This document shows, piece after piece, positions 8,950 to 17,798 of a DNA stretch of 64,000 nt. The notes below the pieces were generated by a model, which was given only the letters and a program-made list of their open reading frames with translations, was not told the origin of the DNA and ran no database searches. Position numbers and translations under genes: made by a program. The stretch lies in contig NZ_LR215979.1 in the NCBI RefSeq assembly GCF_900683735.1, positions 1,178,001 to 1,242,000 of the forward strand, read 5' to 3'. The first letter of the stretch is position 1; each line of letters opens with the position of its first letter. Origin of the DNA: Fusobacterium ulcerans ATCC 49185. Its GTDB lineage: Bacteria; Fusobacteriota; Fusobacteriia; Fusobacteriales; Fusobacteriaceae.

Positions 8950-9540
8950 ATGAAGAGAATTATATTAATATTAGTCATGTTATTAACGATTGTCATTTAT
9001 GGGAAAGAGAGAGTTGAAGATATATTAAGATTAGAAGAGAGAAATGGAGTAATTTATGTAATTGGTGAAGAGAAACCCTATGATGGAGTATCTATAGAAA
9101 AATATGAAGAAAATAAGCTTCATATAATATCAGATAAAAATGGAGAGAACAAAAGTTATTATAAAGGTGGAAAATTAAGAAAAGAGATAATATATAGAAA
9201 TGGAATAAAAGAGGGAATAGAAAAAATATATTATCCAAATGGGCAAGTAAATGAGGTAACTGCATATAAAAAAGGTAAAAAAGATGGAGAAAGAAAAAGG
9301 TATTATCCAGATGGAAAGTTGTGGTATGAAGCTTTTTATATAAATGATAAAGAAGAGGGAATAGAAAAAACTTATTATAAAAATGGAAATTTATGGTTAG
9401 AAATTCCTTATAAATCTTCTAAAATAGTTGGAGTAGAAAAAAGATATTATGAAAGTGGAGAGCTTTTTGGAGAAATAACATATAATAACAATGAAGTAAA
9501 AGAAGTTTATTATGATAAAAATGGAAATATTAAAGAATAA
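8950..9540 (+). CDS. exported MORN/YwqK-repeat protein
   Basis: The 196-aa protein has an N-terminal signal-like hydrophobic segment (MKRIILILVMLLTIVIYG) and then about six repeats of the YYxNGxL...GxxKDG type found in MORN_2/YwqK-family proteins. These repeats form beta-hairpin ladders. Family members are often lipoproteins or cell-surface proteins in fusobacteria; their role is unclear. I chose ATG 8950 because GGAGGAAGG lies just upstream. The start at 8935 would put the ribosome site inside the gene. A related gene begins at 63863. Confidence 0.8.
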   Translation: MKRIILILVMLLTIVIYGKERVEDILRLEERNGVIYVIGEEKPYDGVSIEKYEENKLHIISDKNGENKSYYKGGKLRKEIIYRNGIKEGIEKIYYPNGQVNEVTAYKKGKKDGERKRYYPDGKLWYEAFYINDKEEGIEKTYYKNGNLWLEIPYKSSKIVGVEKRYYESGELFGEITYNNNEVKEVYYDKNGNIKE

Positions 9541-9965
9541 TTTTGAAAAGAGAACCTCCTATTTCTATTTTAATAAATGAGTAATTTTATGTGAGAAAAA
9601 TTTATTAGAGATGGTAGAAATTTCAAGATTTTAACCTTGCAATAATAACAAATATAGTAGCAAAAAATTTAATTGAAAAATTTAAAAAATAAGAAAATTT
9701 AGTAATAATAAAATGTTGTACTAATGACTTTATAAAAACATATTTAAAATATATGTAGAATTATTTTAATTTAAGATGGGAGTTTAGAAATAGTTCATAT
9801 AAATTTTAAGTTAACAGAAATGAAAATTTAATTAGGGGAAAGGGCACATTTATCAATTTTTGATGACTTATTAATGAAATTTCTTGATAAATATTTGATA
9901 AGTTTATAAATTAACACATCTATAGAGATAACAAAAAATTAAGGAGAAATAATTTCGGAGGAAAA
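9541..9965. other. AT-rich spacer, nothing recognised
   Basis: About 425 bp before kptA. TGATAAAT-like words recur around 9850-9905, but I cannot assign them a role. Confidence 0.35.
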
Positions 9966-10532
9966 ATGAAAAAAATAGATGATATAAAATTAGGTAAGTT
10001 TATTAGTTTGATACTAAGACATGATCCTAGTATAATAAAAGCAACATTAGATAAATATGGTTGGATAAAAGTAGACAAACTAATAGATGGAATTAAACTT
10101 TCTGGAAACTATATTGATATGAATATATTAGAAAGAATAGTTAATGAAAATAATAAAAATAGATACAGTTTTAACAAGGATAAGACTAAAATAAGAGCAA
10201 ATCAGGGACACTCTATAAATATTGATATAGAGTTTAAAATTGTTGAACCACCACAAATACTATATCATGGAACAGCAGAGCGTTTTATAGAAAGCATAGC
10301 AGAAAAAGGTATAATAAAAGGAAATAGACAATATGTACATCTTTCAGCAGATAGAGAAACAGCAATAAATGTTGGAAAAAGACATGGGGTACCAGTGGTT
10401 TTATTAATAAATACTAAGGAAATGTTAAAAGACGGAATTGTTTTTTATTTATCTGAAAATGGAGTATGGCTATGTAATTCAGTTCCTTACAAATATATAA
10501 TAAAAACTGAAAAAAATAAAAATTATAAATAG
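9966..10532 (+). CDS. kptA: RNA 2'-phosphotransferase KptA/Tpt1
   Basis: The enzyme removes a 2'-phosphate from RNA by transferring it to NAD+, giving ADP-ribose 1'',2''-cyclic phosphate. The 188-aa length is normal. Seen motifs are LRHDP with Arg18-His19, RANQGHS with Arg77, YHGT at 100-103, QYVHLS (about 122-127), RHGVPV and a C-terminal SENGVWL. A strong GGAGGAAAA site precedes the start. Bacterial substrates are not settled. It is the last clear core gene before the tRNA-Leu-derived repeat, only ~10 bp after its stop. Confidence 0.93.
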   Translation: MKKIDDIKLGKFISLILRHDPSIIKATLDKYGWIKVDKLIDGIKLSGNYIDMNILERIVNENNKNRYSFNKDKTKIRANQGHSINIDIEFKIVEPPQILYHGTAERFIESIAEKGIIKGNRQYVHLSADRETAINVGKRHGVPVVLLINTKEMLKDGIVFYLSENGVWLCNSVPYKYIIKTEKNKNYK

Positions 10533-10542
10533 ATTAACAGAG

Positions 10543-10684
10543 AGGAAGATTAATTTCTTCTCTTTTTTAGTATCAATTATTAAGAAATATTTTAAACAAA
10601 AAAGGTTACAAACCATTTGATCTAAAGGTATTGCTAACACATATGATATGAATAGTATTGACTGATGATAGTACCTAGATGGGA
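10543..10684. repeat. degenerate third copy of the tRNA-Leu att/terminator repeat
   Basis: This stretch aligns with the repeats at 18540-18751 and 61618-61829: GAAGATTAATTTCTTCTC, then TTTTTTAGTATCAATTAT, a ...CAAACCATTTGATC... segment, ATTGCTAAC and finally GTACCTAGATGGGA, the decayed 3' end of tRNA-Leu. It is much more diverged than the other two. It most likely marks the outer end of an older integration at the same tRNA. Confidence 0.8.
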
Positions 10685-10778
10685 ACTTAGTTTTATACTA
10701 CACTTAGTATATTTAAAATATTTGTTTATGCTTTATTATAATATAAAAAAATAAAAAAGTTAGATTTTTTCTAGCTTC

Positions 10779-10818
10779 AGGCTGTAGACAAATAAATTTT
10801 GTTTGTGGCTTTTTTTTT
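10779..10818 (+). terminator. orphan terminator hairpin
   Basis: AGGCTGTAGACAAA pairs with TTTGTTTGTGGCT and a run of nine T follows. No intact gene ends here, so it probably belonged to a deleted gene. Confidence 0.6.
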
Positions 10819-11266
10819 ATAGTTAAAAAGAGGTCTTTCAATTATGAAAGTTCTTTTTAATATACTAAAAATATCTTTTAGAGGAAAAATTTTTTATGGA
10901 TATATCGATATTCTTAAAAACATTTATTTTCCTTTTATTTGAGAAAGTAAGCATAATTAATTATTAAATGCTAAAATTAAAACAAATATAAATAATAGCT
11001 TGTAAAAAAAATAAATATGATAATTATTTTATTTTAATAATAGTCTTTTTAAATTATAAAATATAAATAGATATCTTTATACTTTAAATAAAATTTTAAT
11101 TATATTTTGTGATCTAATTAAGAATTAATGCATTCTTTTCATTTCAAAGTAGTTAAAAAATTTTTATAAAATTAATTTAAAAATTTTAAAATTTATAATA
11201 TATCTTTATAGCATTAAAAATATAATAAAAAAGTAATCATTATAATATTACATAGGATAAAAAGAC

Positions 11267-11295
11267 TTGACTTTTTTTATTGTGTGTAATATTAT
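11267..11295 (+). promoter_or_regulatory. candidate promoter for the adhesin gene
   Basis: TTGACT (11267-11272) and TATTAT (11290-11295) are separated by 17 bp. This would give a ~155-nt leader that includes a 10-base T run before the GTG start. Confidence 0.4.
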
Positions 11296-11458
11296 AAAAA
11301 AAAAGATGCAATAATATGTTTTTTAGCCAGAAAATAAAGTGGAATAATAAAAATTGTTTGACAGTTTGACAAAAATAAAATAACAAATTTTATTTTTTTT
11401 TTAGCTAAAGTATATATAAGTTGTCATATATATTTAAAAAAATTTAAGGAGGAAGATC

Positions 11459-13786
11459 GTGAAAAGAAAAAAAATAATTTTTACTTTAGCTATATTAACA
11501 GCCTTAATAAGCTTAAATGCTAAAGCAGAGGTATATGTTTCCACTAATGGAAAAGATAAAAAGGAGGTAATGGCAAATTCTGGGACTGAAACATCTATTG
11601 TGATTGGAATAAAAGGAACGGATAATGTTGCAAACGGTGAAAAAAATATTGTCATAGGGCATGGGGCAAGTGCTGGAGATAAGAATTATACTGATGCTGA
11701 TTATAATAAAGAAAGTTCAGTTGTTATTGGAACAGATGCTAAAGCTCAAAGAGGACATTCTGTTGTAATAGGAAATGGTTCTAGTTCTATATGGAAATCA
11801 GGATTAGCAATAGGAGATGAGGCAAAATCTTTAGGTATTGAAAGTATATCTATAGGAAAAAATAGTAGTAGTTCCAATAAGAATTCTATCGCTATAGGTA
11901 AAGACTCTAATGCTAAGGCTAATAATGCTATAGCAATAGGAAGTGGAACAGTAAATGGAGGGAGAGACTCTATTGTTCTAGGAACTGAATCACGTTCTGA
12001 AGTATCAGAAAGTATAGTATTAGGTAAAAATGCAGCAGCAGTTCATGGAAATATTTTGACTCATACTGAAAATCAAATAGCTATAGGAAGTAATATAACA
12101 GCAGAAGGAAGTAATTCTACTGTTATTGGATTAAATTCTAAAGCTTATGATACTTCTATTGCAATAGGAAAAAATAATATAGCAGGGGCTGAACTTAAAA
12201 ATCATCCTACAGATAATAATGTAATAGTAAAAACAGATAATGCTATTGCAATAGGAAATGATAATAAAGCATTAAAAGCATATTCAAATGCTATTGGGTC
12301 TGAAAATGCTGTGAATGCTAATTACACAACAGCTGTTGGATATAAAAATAATGTAACTGGAATAGGGAGTTCTGCTTATGGAAGTGGTAATACAGTGACA
12401 GGAGCATATTCTACATCAATAGGAGCCAGTTCTGAAGCAACAGCAGATTATTCTATGGCAGCTGGAACTTTAGCAAAAGCTACTGGTGAAAATTCTATAG
12501 CAATGGGAAGGGATTCAAATGCTTTAGAAAAAAATAGTATAGCACTTGGAAATAAAGCAAATACAGAATCTGTAGGGGGAATAGCGATTGGGAACAAAAC
12601 AAATTCTAAAGGATTAGGAGAGGTAGTAATTGGGGATGATGCTGGAACTAAGGGAAATGCAAAAAATAATCAAGGAGTAGCAATTGGTTCTAATGCTGGT
12701 CAATTTAAAGATACAATAACTGGAACATCAGCAAATGGATTCAATATTTCAATGGGATATAATTCTCATAAAAATGCACAAGGAGGGCTTAATATAGCAA
12801 TAGGAAGTCAGAATGCAGGAGCTGAGAGTGTAGGAAATCAAAATGTTGGGATTGGTCAAGCATCAAATTATAAAACTCAAGGAAGTTTTAATACTAGCTC
12901 TGGAAGTTATTCAGGACAACGTTCAACTGGAGATAATAATACATCAATTGGTTTTTGGTCAGGAGTTGGAGTAACTGGAGATAATAATACTGCTATAGGT
13001 ACTGAATCTGGAGTTGGGACAGTAGGAAATGGAAATGTTTCTTTAGGAGCTAATGCAGGTAAAGAAATAAATGCAGATAACACAGTTTCAATTGGAACTA
13101 ATTCAAAAGCAAGTGCAAATAATTCAGTAGCTATTGGTAGTTATTCAGAAACTAAAAGTTCTTATGAAAATACAGTTACTAAATATTCAAATATACAAAA
13201 TAAAGATTCTGTATCAGGAGTAGTAAGTGTAGGAAGCACAGGAAATGAAAGACGTATAACAAATGTAGCTGGTGGAGTCGATGCTACTGACGCTGTAAAT
13301 GTGGCTCAGCTAGATGCAGTGACTAATGCCGCAGGATTAACTGAAAAAGAAATTATAGATATTAATAATGGAAAAGCTCCAAGTTTAAATGAAAAAATAG
13401 AAAATAATAAAGAAAAATTAGAAGAACATGATAAATATATTCAAAATACTGTAATCAACACAGAAGAAATAAGACAATCAGTAGCAGCAAATAAGCAAGC
13501 AATAGATGGGTTGAATAATAGAATGGATAAAATGGAAACAAAATTAAACAGAGGAATGTCTTTAATGTCTGCAATGTCTAATGTTGACTTTACAGATGTA
13601 AATTCAGGAGAACTAGGCATAGGAGCAGGTATAGGTCACTATGAAAATTCACAGTCAGTAGCTGTAGGAGTGGCATATGCTCCAACAGATAATCTTAAAT
13701 TCTCAGCTAAATGGGCAGCTACAGCAGGATATCCACGTTCTAATACAATAGGAGCAGGGGTTACTTATAAGTTTAAAATAAGATAG
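11459..13786 (+). CDS. YadA-type trimeric autotransporter adhesin
   Basis: A surface adhesin predicted to trimerise, with a beta-barrel anchor in the outer membrane. The 775-aa precursor starts at GTG behind AAGGAGGAAGATC and has a signal peptide ending near LNAKA-EVYV. Residues about 40-575 are a long series of YadA head repeats (SIAIG..S.A pattern, dozens of copies). A neck/stalk motif follows (RRITNVAGGVDATDAVNVAQL, about 597-617), then a coiled coil (about 635-700). The C-terminal ~70 aa form the anchor, ending in aromatic-basic VTYKFKIR. Such adhesins bind host matrix or cells. Here it lies between tRNA-Leu repeats, so it may be horizontally acquired. Confidence 0.95.
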   Translation: MKRKKIIFTLAILTALISLNAKAEVYVSTNGKDKKEVMANSGTETSIVIGIKGTDNVANGEKNIVIGHGASAGDKNYTDADYNKESSVVIGTDAKAQRGHSVVIGNGSSSIWKSGLAIGDEAKSLGIESISIGKNSSSSNKNSIAIGKDSNAKANNAIAIGSGTVNGGRDSIVLGTESRSEVSESIVLGKNAAAVHGNILTHTENQIAIGSNITAEGSNSTVIGLNSKAYDTSIAIGKNNIAGAELKNHPTDNNVIVKTDNAIAIGNDNKALKAYSNAIGSENAVNANYTTAVGYKNNVTGIGSSAYGSGNTVTGAYSTSIGASSEATADYSMAAGTLAKATGENSIAMGRDSNALEKNSIALGNKANTESVGGIAIGNKTNSKGLGEVVIGDDAGTKGNAKNNQGVAIGSNAGQFKDTITGTSANGFNISMGYNSHKNAQGGLNIAIGSQNAGAESVGNQNVGIGQASNYKTQGSFNTSSGSYSGQRSTGDNNTSIGFWSGVGVTGDNNTAIGTESGVGTVGNGNVSLGANAGKEINADNTVSIGTNSKASANNSVAIGSYSETKSSYENTVTKYSNIQNKDSVSGVVSVGSTGNERRITNVAGGVDATDAVNVAQLDAVTNAAGLTEKEIIDINNGKAPSLNEKIENNKEKLEEHDKYIQNTVINTEEIRQSVAANKQAIDGLNNRMDKMETKLNRGMSLMSAMSNVDFTDVNSGELGIGAGIGHYENSQSVAVGVAYAPTDNLKFSAKWAATAGYPRSNTIGAGVTYKFKIR

Positions 13787-13819
13787 ACTATTAAAATAAG
13801 TTTTTATTTTAACAGTCTA
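13784..13819 (+). terminator. adhesin terminator hairpin
   Basis: TAGACTATTAAAATAA pairs with TTATTTTAACAGTCTA and overlaps the stop codon. A second perfect hairpin (GAAATGGGAG / CTCCCATTTC, 13847-13872) follows 28 bases later. Confidence 0.75.
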
Positions 13820-13976
13820 CCACTAGAAATATAATATTTTAGTACAGAAATGGGAGCGGCAACTCCCATTTCGCTATAAAGAATAATATTATTTTTAATT
13901 GGAAAAGTCAAGCAGTATTTTAAATATTTTAAAAAGTATTGTTTTAAAAACTATGAAAAAATAAAGGTGACAGGGC

Positions 13977-14270
13977 ATGACGGAAAAAGATTTTTTAAAA
14001 ATTTATAAAAAAAGAAATAGAATTAAAAATCAAAAAGAAGCAAAAGAAAAAATAGATAATTTTTGGAAAGCATTATTAAAAGCTATATCTAAAGATAAAA
14101 AAGTTGTATTTAAAAACTGGGGAGTGTTTGAAGAGAAAGATATTAAATCTAGAAAAATAGTGCTTCCAACTCAGAAAGAAGTATACAGCCAGCCTAAAAA
14201 AATATTAAAGTTTAGAGCAGGAAGAGAATTAATAAAATCTGTGAATACAGAGGGAGGAGATAATGAATAA
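13977..14270 (+). CDS. HU/IHF-like DNA-binding protein, first of two
   Basis: The 97-aa protein has the HU fold order: N-terminal helices (MTEKDFLKIYKKRNRIKN), a KVVFKNWGVFEEKDIKSRK beta segment in place of the canonical GFGxF, and a C-terminal K.LKFRAGRELIKSVN that matches the usual K..KFKxGK.LK..VN end. It probably bends DNA. The GGTGACAGGGC before ATG gives a moderate ribosome site. It overlaps the next HU gene by 8 bases, so the two are co-translated and could form a heterodimer. Confidence 0.8.
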   Translation: MTEKDFLKIYKKRNRIKNQKEAKEKIDNFWKALLKAISKDKKVVFKNWGVFEEKDIKSRKIVLPTQKEVYSQPKKILKFRAGRELIKSVNTEGGDNE

Positions 14271-14547
14271 GAGAAATTTTGCAAAAATATATATGGAAAC
14301 GAGCAAGAGGGATATTACCTTAAAACAAGCTATACAAGAGATAAATCTTTTTTTAGAAACTGTAAAAGAAGTTCTCATAAAAGATGGAAAAGTAAAATTT
14401 GTAGGAAAAGGAACTTTTGATATATTGGAAAAAAAACCAAGAGTAATATCAAATCCAGCAACAAGAGAACTTATGAAAATTTATCCACCAAAAACTGTAA
14501 GATTTAGAGCATCTAAAAATATCTATAATGAAGTAAATAAAATATAA
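14263..14547 (+). CDS. HU/IHF-like DNA-binding protein, second of two
   Basis: The 94-aa HU-family protein shows KVKFVGKGTFDILEKKPR (about 43-60), matching the canonical GFGTFxxxxRxxR strand, and RELMKIYPPKTVRFRASKNI near the end. A GAGGGAGGAG site inside the preceding gene drives it. The divergence of the two partners suggests a heterodimeric nucleoid protein, perhaps of phage or island origin. Confidence 0.85.
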   Translation: MNKRNFAKIYMETSKRDITLKQAIQEINLFLETVKEVLIKDGKVKFVGKGTFDILEKKPRVISNPATRELMKIYPPKTVRFRASKNIYNEVNKI

Positions 14548-14560
14548 AAGAGAAGATTGA

Positions 14561-14950
14561 TTGTACTGACCCCAAAGAGTTGAATATAAATTTTAATTAA
14601 GTTACTAAGGATTGTTTTTGGTATTCTACTGGAAATAATCCTTTTAATTTTATTTTTATTCTTTTGGTATTGTAATATTCTCTGTATTTTTCTATTACTT
14701 TTTTTAAATTATCTTTTGGTTTAAAATTAAACTTTTTCCCATAAAATATTTCTATTTTCAGTATTCCAAAAAAGTTTTCCATAACTGTGTTATCTAAACA
14801 ATTTCCTTTTCTAGACATACTTTGTCTAATTCCTTTATGTTTTAATTTTATTTGATATTGTTTTAACTAATATGCCATCCTTGATCTAAGTGCAATATTA
14901 AATTGCTATTATTTGAAATTCTTAAAAAATCTTGATCTAACATTTTTAGA
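14561..14950 (-). pseudogene. IS3-family transposase remnant
   Basis: The last 73 codons of an IS3/IS150-type OrfB are open (14597-14818): MSRKGNCLDNTVMENFFG..K.E, EKYREYYNT.RI and a C-terminal LFPVEYQ, part of the DDE integrase core. Further upstream the same protein continues in another frame (LHLDQGWHIS, then QYQIKLKHKGIRQ) after a small deletion, and the rest is missing. The TGTACTGACCCCAAAGAGTT at 14562-14581 beyond the stop looks like an IS end. The 5' side runs straight into the dead csp copy, so the element is truncated and inactive. Confidence 0.8.
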
Positions 14951-15003
14951 ATTTGTTGAAATGATAGATTTTATCATTAAAAATATATTTATGAAGGTAA
15001 CAA

Positions 15004-15166
15004 ATAAAAGGTACAATTAAATGGTTTAACCAAGACAAAGGTTTTTGTTTACTATTCTCAAATTCAAAAAGATGGATTTAAAAGTTTAGAAGAAAATGAA
15101 GAAGTTACTTATGAAGTAACATAAGGTCGAAAAGGGCCTCAAGCTTCTAACATAACAACTAGATAA
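15004..15166 (+). pseudogene. inactivated cold-shock gene copy
   Basis: It is a copy of the csp gene at 5464-5661, together with part of its leader. The start ATG has become ATA, about 32 bases between GGTTTT and GTTTAC are deleted (removing most of RNP-1), and a Gln codon near the end is now TAA. The last codons still match. It also retains a csp-like terminator just downstream. It is clearly non-functional. Confidence 0.9.
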
Positions 15167-15180
15167 TTATATTGAAAATC

Positions 15181-15207
15181 AGGACTAAGCTAGCTTAGTC
15201 CTTTTTA
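15181..15207 (+). terminator. terminator of the dead csp copy
   Basis: AGGACTAAGC pairs with GCTTAGTCCT over a perfect 10-bp stem with a TA loop, followed by T residues. Confidence 0.8.
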
Positions 15208-15212
15208 ATATT

Positions 15213-15305
15213 CAAAAAAATTTTATCTATACTGGAAAATACAGCTATGCTGAGAATACCTGCTTAAATTGGTATTAGAGTAGTGTAGAAGATATAGAAA
15301 AGATA
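15213..15305 (+). pseudogene. 3' remnant of a phage holin gene
   Basis: This stretch aligns base by base with the end of the prophage holin gene (59214-59307). Shared blocks are TTTTATCTAT, GAAAAT, GAATACCT, GCTTAAATTGG, ATTAGA, GTAGA and AGATAAGCAG. A 9-base deletion and several stops have destroyed the frame. The terminator that follows is also identical. It proves that the island once held a prophage related to the resident one. Confidence 0.75.
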
Positions 15306-15330
15306 AGCAGAGGGAATAATCTCTCTGCTT
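15302..15330 (+). terminator. terminator identical to the prophage holin terminator
   Basis: AGCAGAG and CTCTGCT arms around GGAATAATCT, followed by T-rich DNA. The same 29 bases occur at 59303-59331 after the prophage holin. Confidence 0.8.
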
Positions 15331-15343
15331 TGATTTTATATGT

Positions 15344-15736
15344 TTATTTTATATTAGAATTAGAATATGATTTAAGTTTAAAATAATTATATAAAAAAGA
15401 ATTTAGTAAACTAGCACTGAAACCAATAGTTACAATGGTAAAAAACTTTTCACAAATTATAAAATAATTAGAAAAAAGAACATTGAAAAGAATATGAAAA
15501 ATAGTATTGCCAAGTAAAAAATTAATATAAATAGAGATTATAAGATAATAAAAAAAATATTTTAAAGTAAATTTTTTATCATTTAAACAATAAAAAGTAA
15601 TTGATAGATAGAATAAGAAAGATATATATTTTCTTATAAAAGGCAAATGAAAAGTTGTAAAGAAATCCAAAAAAATACTAAAAGCAACCAATAAAATTCC
15701 AATACTAAAAATAAAAATGTTAAATTTTTTTGACAT
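15344..15736 (-). CDS. small four-helix membrane protein
   Basis: This 130-aa hydrophobic protein of unknown family has about four membrane segments (residues about 7-27, 35-52, 60-85, 88-115) and a short charged tail. It lies convergent to the holin remnant, just as a leftward gene lies beyond the holin terminator in the intact prophage, although the two proteins are unrelated. A ribosome site AAAAGGAG precedes the ATG at 15736. Function is unknown. Confidence 0.55.
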   Translation of the reverse strand: MSKKFNIFIFSIGILLVAFSIFLDFFTTFHLPFIRKYISFLFYLSITFYCLNDKKFTLKYFFYYLIISIYINFLLGNTIFHILFNVLFSNYFIICEKFFTIVTIGFSASLLNSFLYNYFKLKSYSNSNIK

Positions 15737-15850
15737 ATTACTCCTTTTTAGATTTAGTATAGCACATTAATATAATGGAATAAAGATGAAAATATTGTTT
15801 GCCTAAAATATATTTTAAAGATTAATTTTATTACAAAAAGGGAAGATTTT

Positions 15851-16019
15851 ATGAAAAAATATTTGTTAGTTTTATATATTGTTTTTGCAGGAGCTGTGTC
15901 TTCAGAAGAAAAAAGATTTTTTAGTTACAGAAGCAGTTTCAGGAGGAGAAAAAGAAGTACATAAAATATTAAATAAACTTGAAGATGGGTTGGAGAAATT
16001 AGATAAAAGTAATAAATAA
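15851..16019 (+). pseudogene. frameshifted small secreted peptide gene
   Basis: ATG at 15851 behind GGGAAGATTTT encodes a signal-like MKKYLLVLYIVFAGAVSS, then EEKRF. The frame then has to shift in a run of six T (15917-15922) to continue VTEAVSGGEKEVHKILNKLE and end at 16017-16019. The downstream half is helical. One base too many in the T run explains it. The family is not recognised. Confidence 0.5.
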
Positions 16020-16306
16020 ATTCAAAATAGTTTAAGGAATATAAGAAACAGATAACATGAAAAAGAGGCCTTTCGGAGAAAGAGATTCCTTTTATCTATA
16101 TTTATATATTGTTCGGAAAACAATTAAATTATAAACCTTTAAGTAGGTAAAAAGTCAAGAAAAATTTTTGTTAAGATTTTTTGTATAAAATAAAAACGTA
16201 ACAAAGAATTATATTGTATCTCTATAATTTTATCAAAAACTAAATAGTAAATTTATATGGTATAATATTTTATATATTAAAACTATTTTAATAAAGGGGA
16301 GATTTT

Positions 16307-17370
16307 ATGGAATTGTATCACTATGAAGATGAAGCAATAAAAACAGAAATTGTATGAAATCTAAAGTTAATGATGAAGAAATAGAACTAAAGCAGATAGA
16401 TTTTTCTAATATAAAAATGTTTCTTAAAAAAGGAATATTTATTATAACTGGATATTTGAGAGGAGAAGATGAAAAGAATCTTGCAGAGATTATGAAGTTA
16501 AATAAATGGAGCATGATTACTGGAACATCTAAAGAATCTTTGAGAGATATTGAAATTAAAATATCAAGAAATGGTTATGTTCTTAGGCACTTGATATTTG
16601 AGGGTTATTTATCTGCTTACCATGAAACTTATGATAATGCTAAAGGGTATAGATTCCATTTTATTCTAAGAGAACATAGAAAAATAAATAGAGATGGGGC
16701 ATATGTAAGAATGGTTACTCTTAAAGGAGTAACAGGTGATATGATAATTATGCCACAAGAATTTAGTTTCAGAGAAACAATGAATAATTCTTTTTTAAGT
16801 GGAATGAATGGTCTTGGAGGAATTGGGTTACTAGGGAAAGTTGGGACTACTACCCTAACTACTGCAAGTGGAGTAGTAACTTTCTTTTTTATAGCACACA
16901 GTACAGGAATGATAAGTGAGTTCATGGCAGATGTTACCTTTGTTATGAAAAAAGAGCCTGAAAAAATGGGAAGCTTTAATATGACTAGAGATTGGGTTTA
17001 TCAACCATTAGGAGAAATTTTTGTTGATTTTTTAGAAAGAAGAAGTTCAAAAATTAATATAAATAAAAATATAGGAATAGATACATATAATAATATAAAC
17101 TTAGCTTTATCTATCTTGACACTATATGAATCTATAAATAAATCATACCAAGGCTTAAAAGGATTAGTTCCACAGAGTGGAGAGAATAAAATGTATTATA
17201 AAATCAAATTTAAAGATGTAGCAGTAAGTACTTGGAGTACAAAATCAGTTCCATATAGAGAATATGGTGTTACAACTTTAAAAGCATTATTAGGAGATTT
17301 CGCAAATATATTGCCAGACACATATACAACAAAAGAAGCTATCAAAACAGAAATTAAAAAAGGAGAATAG
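16307..17370 (+). pseudogene. large uncharacterised protein with an early frameshift
   Basis: The only good ribosome site (AAAGGGGAGATTTT) precedes ATG 16307, which encodes MELYHYEDEAIKTEIV and stops. The long open frame of 338 codons begins out of frame at 16354 with no ribosome site. It contains MFLKKGIFIITGYLRG, several aromatic strands, a glycine-rich hydrophobic segment (about 148-185: GMNGLGGIGLLG..., then FFFIAHSTG) and KININKNIG. The joined protein would be about 353 aa. I do not recognise it. The hydrophobic middle suggests membrane insertion. Translation from the downstream ATG cannot be excluded. Confidence 0.5.
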
Positions 17371-17372
17371 AA

Positions 17373-17660
17373 ATGAAAAAAAAGATATTTTTATTAAAAT
17401 ATTTTCTTCCAGCAGTATTGTTATTTATTGCTTTTATAATTTGGGCATATATAACTTCAGGAATTTTTGTACCTTTAGGAATACAAGATTTTTTCTTATT
17501 TCTATTTTTTTTATTTGGAGTAATAGTATTTTGGGCATTTTTAGAACTTGCTTAGAAGGTAACTGGAGATTTGATGGAAGGCTCATGGAGCAAAAGAATA
17601 ATTTTTATAATAGTAGCAATAGTTATGATTTACTTATATAAGTCTACAGGTAGAATTTGA
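17373..17660 (+). pseudogene. membrane protein gene interrupted by an in-frame TAG
   Basis: A 60-codon frame with two membrane helices ends at TAG (17553-17555), but the same frame stays open for 34 more codons and encodes a third helix (KRIIFIIVAIVMIYLYK) ending in STGRI. The natural protein was probably 95 aa. It starts 2 bases after the preceding gene. The last codons (YKSTGRI plus stop) reappear at 61423-61447 in the right end of the prophage. Confidence 0.55.
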
Positions 17661-17667
17661 AAAGATG

Positions 17668-17700
17668 AAAAAGGAGCCTCTGGAAAGGAAGCTCCTTTTT
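17668..17700 (+). terminator. terminator hairpin (GGAGC/GCTCC)
   Basis: AAAAAGGAGC pairs with GCTCCTTTTT around 13 nt. It ends the unit of the two preceding genes and may also serve the convergent NUDIX gene. Confidence 0.8.
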
Positions 17701-17798
17701 GCTATCCATATAAAAACATATTTGAGGAAAAGTTTTATATTATGTATATTTATAATTATTTTAATGTTCCTTTTTTTATTTAAATATGGGAAATTTAT

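Larger units (their letters stand above)
10685..11458. other. AT-rich region with hairpins and adhesin leader
   Basis: The first part holds a terminator-like hairpin at 10779-10818 and a smaller hairpin at 10828-10853. The rest is extremely AT-rich. A promoter-like TTGACT-17-TATTAT pair lies at 11267-11295, followed by TTGACA words at 11358 and 11366 and a 10-base T run at 11393-11402 before the adhesin start. No gene was found. Confidence 0.45.

Noticed and set aside
16055-16100. A terminator at the GAGGCCTTTCGGAG segment
   Set aside because: The pairing is imperfect and several alternative folds are equal, so I did not list it as a feature.
16354-17370. The 338-codon protein as a polymorphic toxin or secretion effector
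   Set aside because: No toxin, PAAR, Rhs or secretion motif is visible. The hydrophobic middle alone is not evidence.
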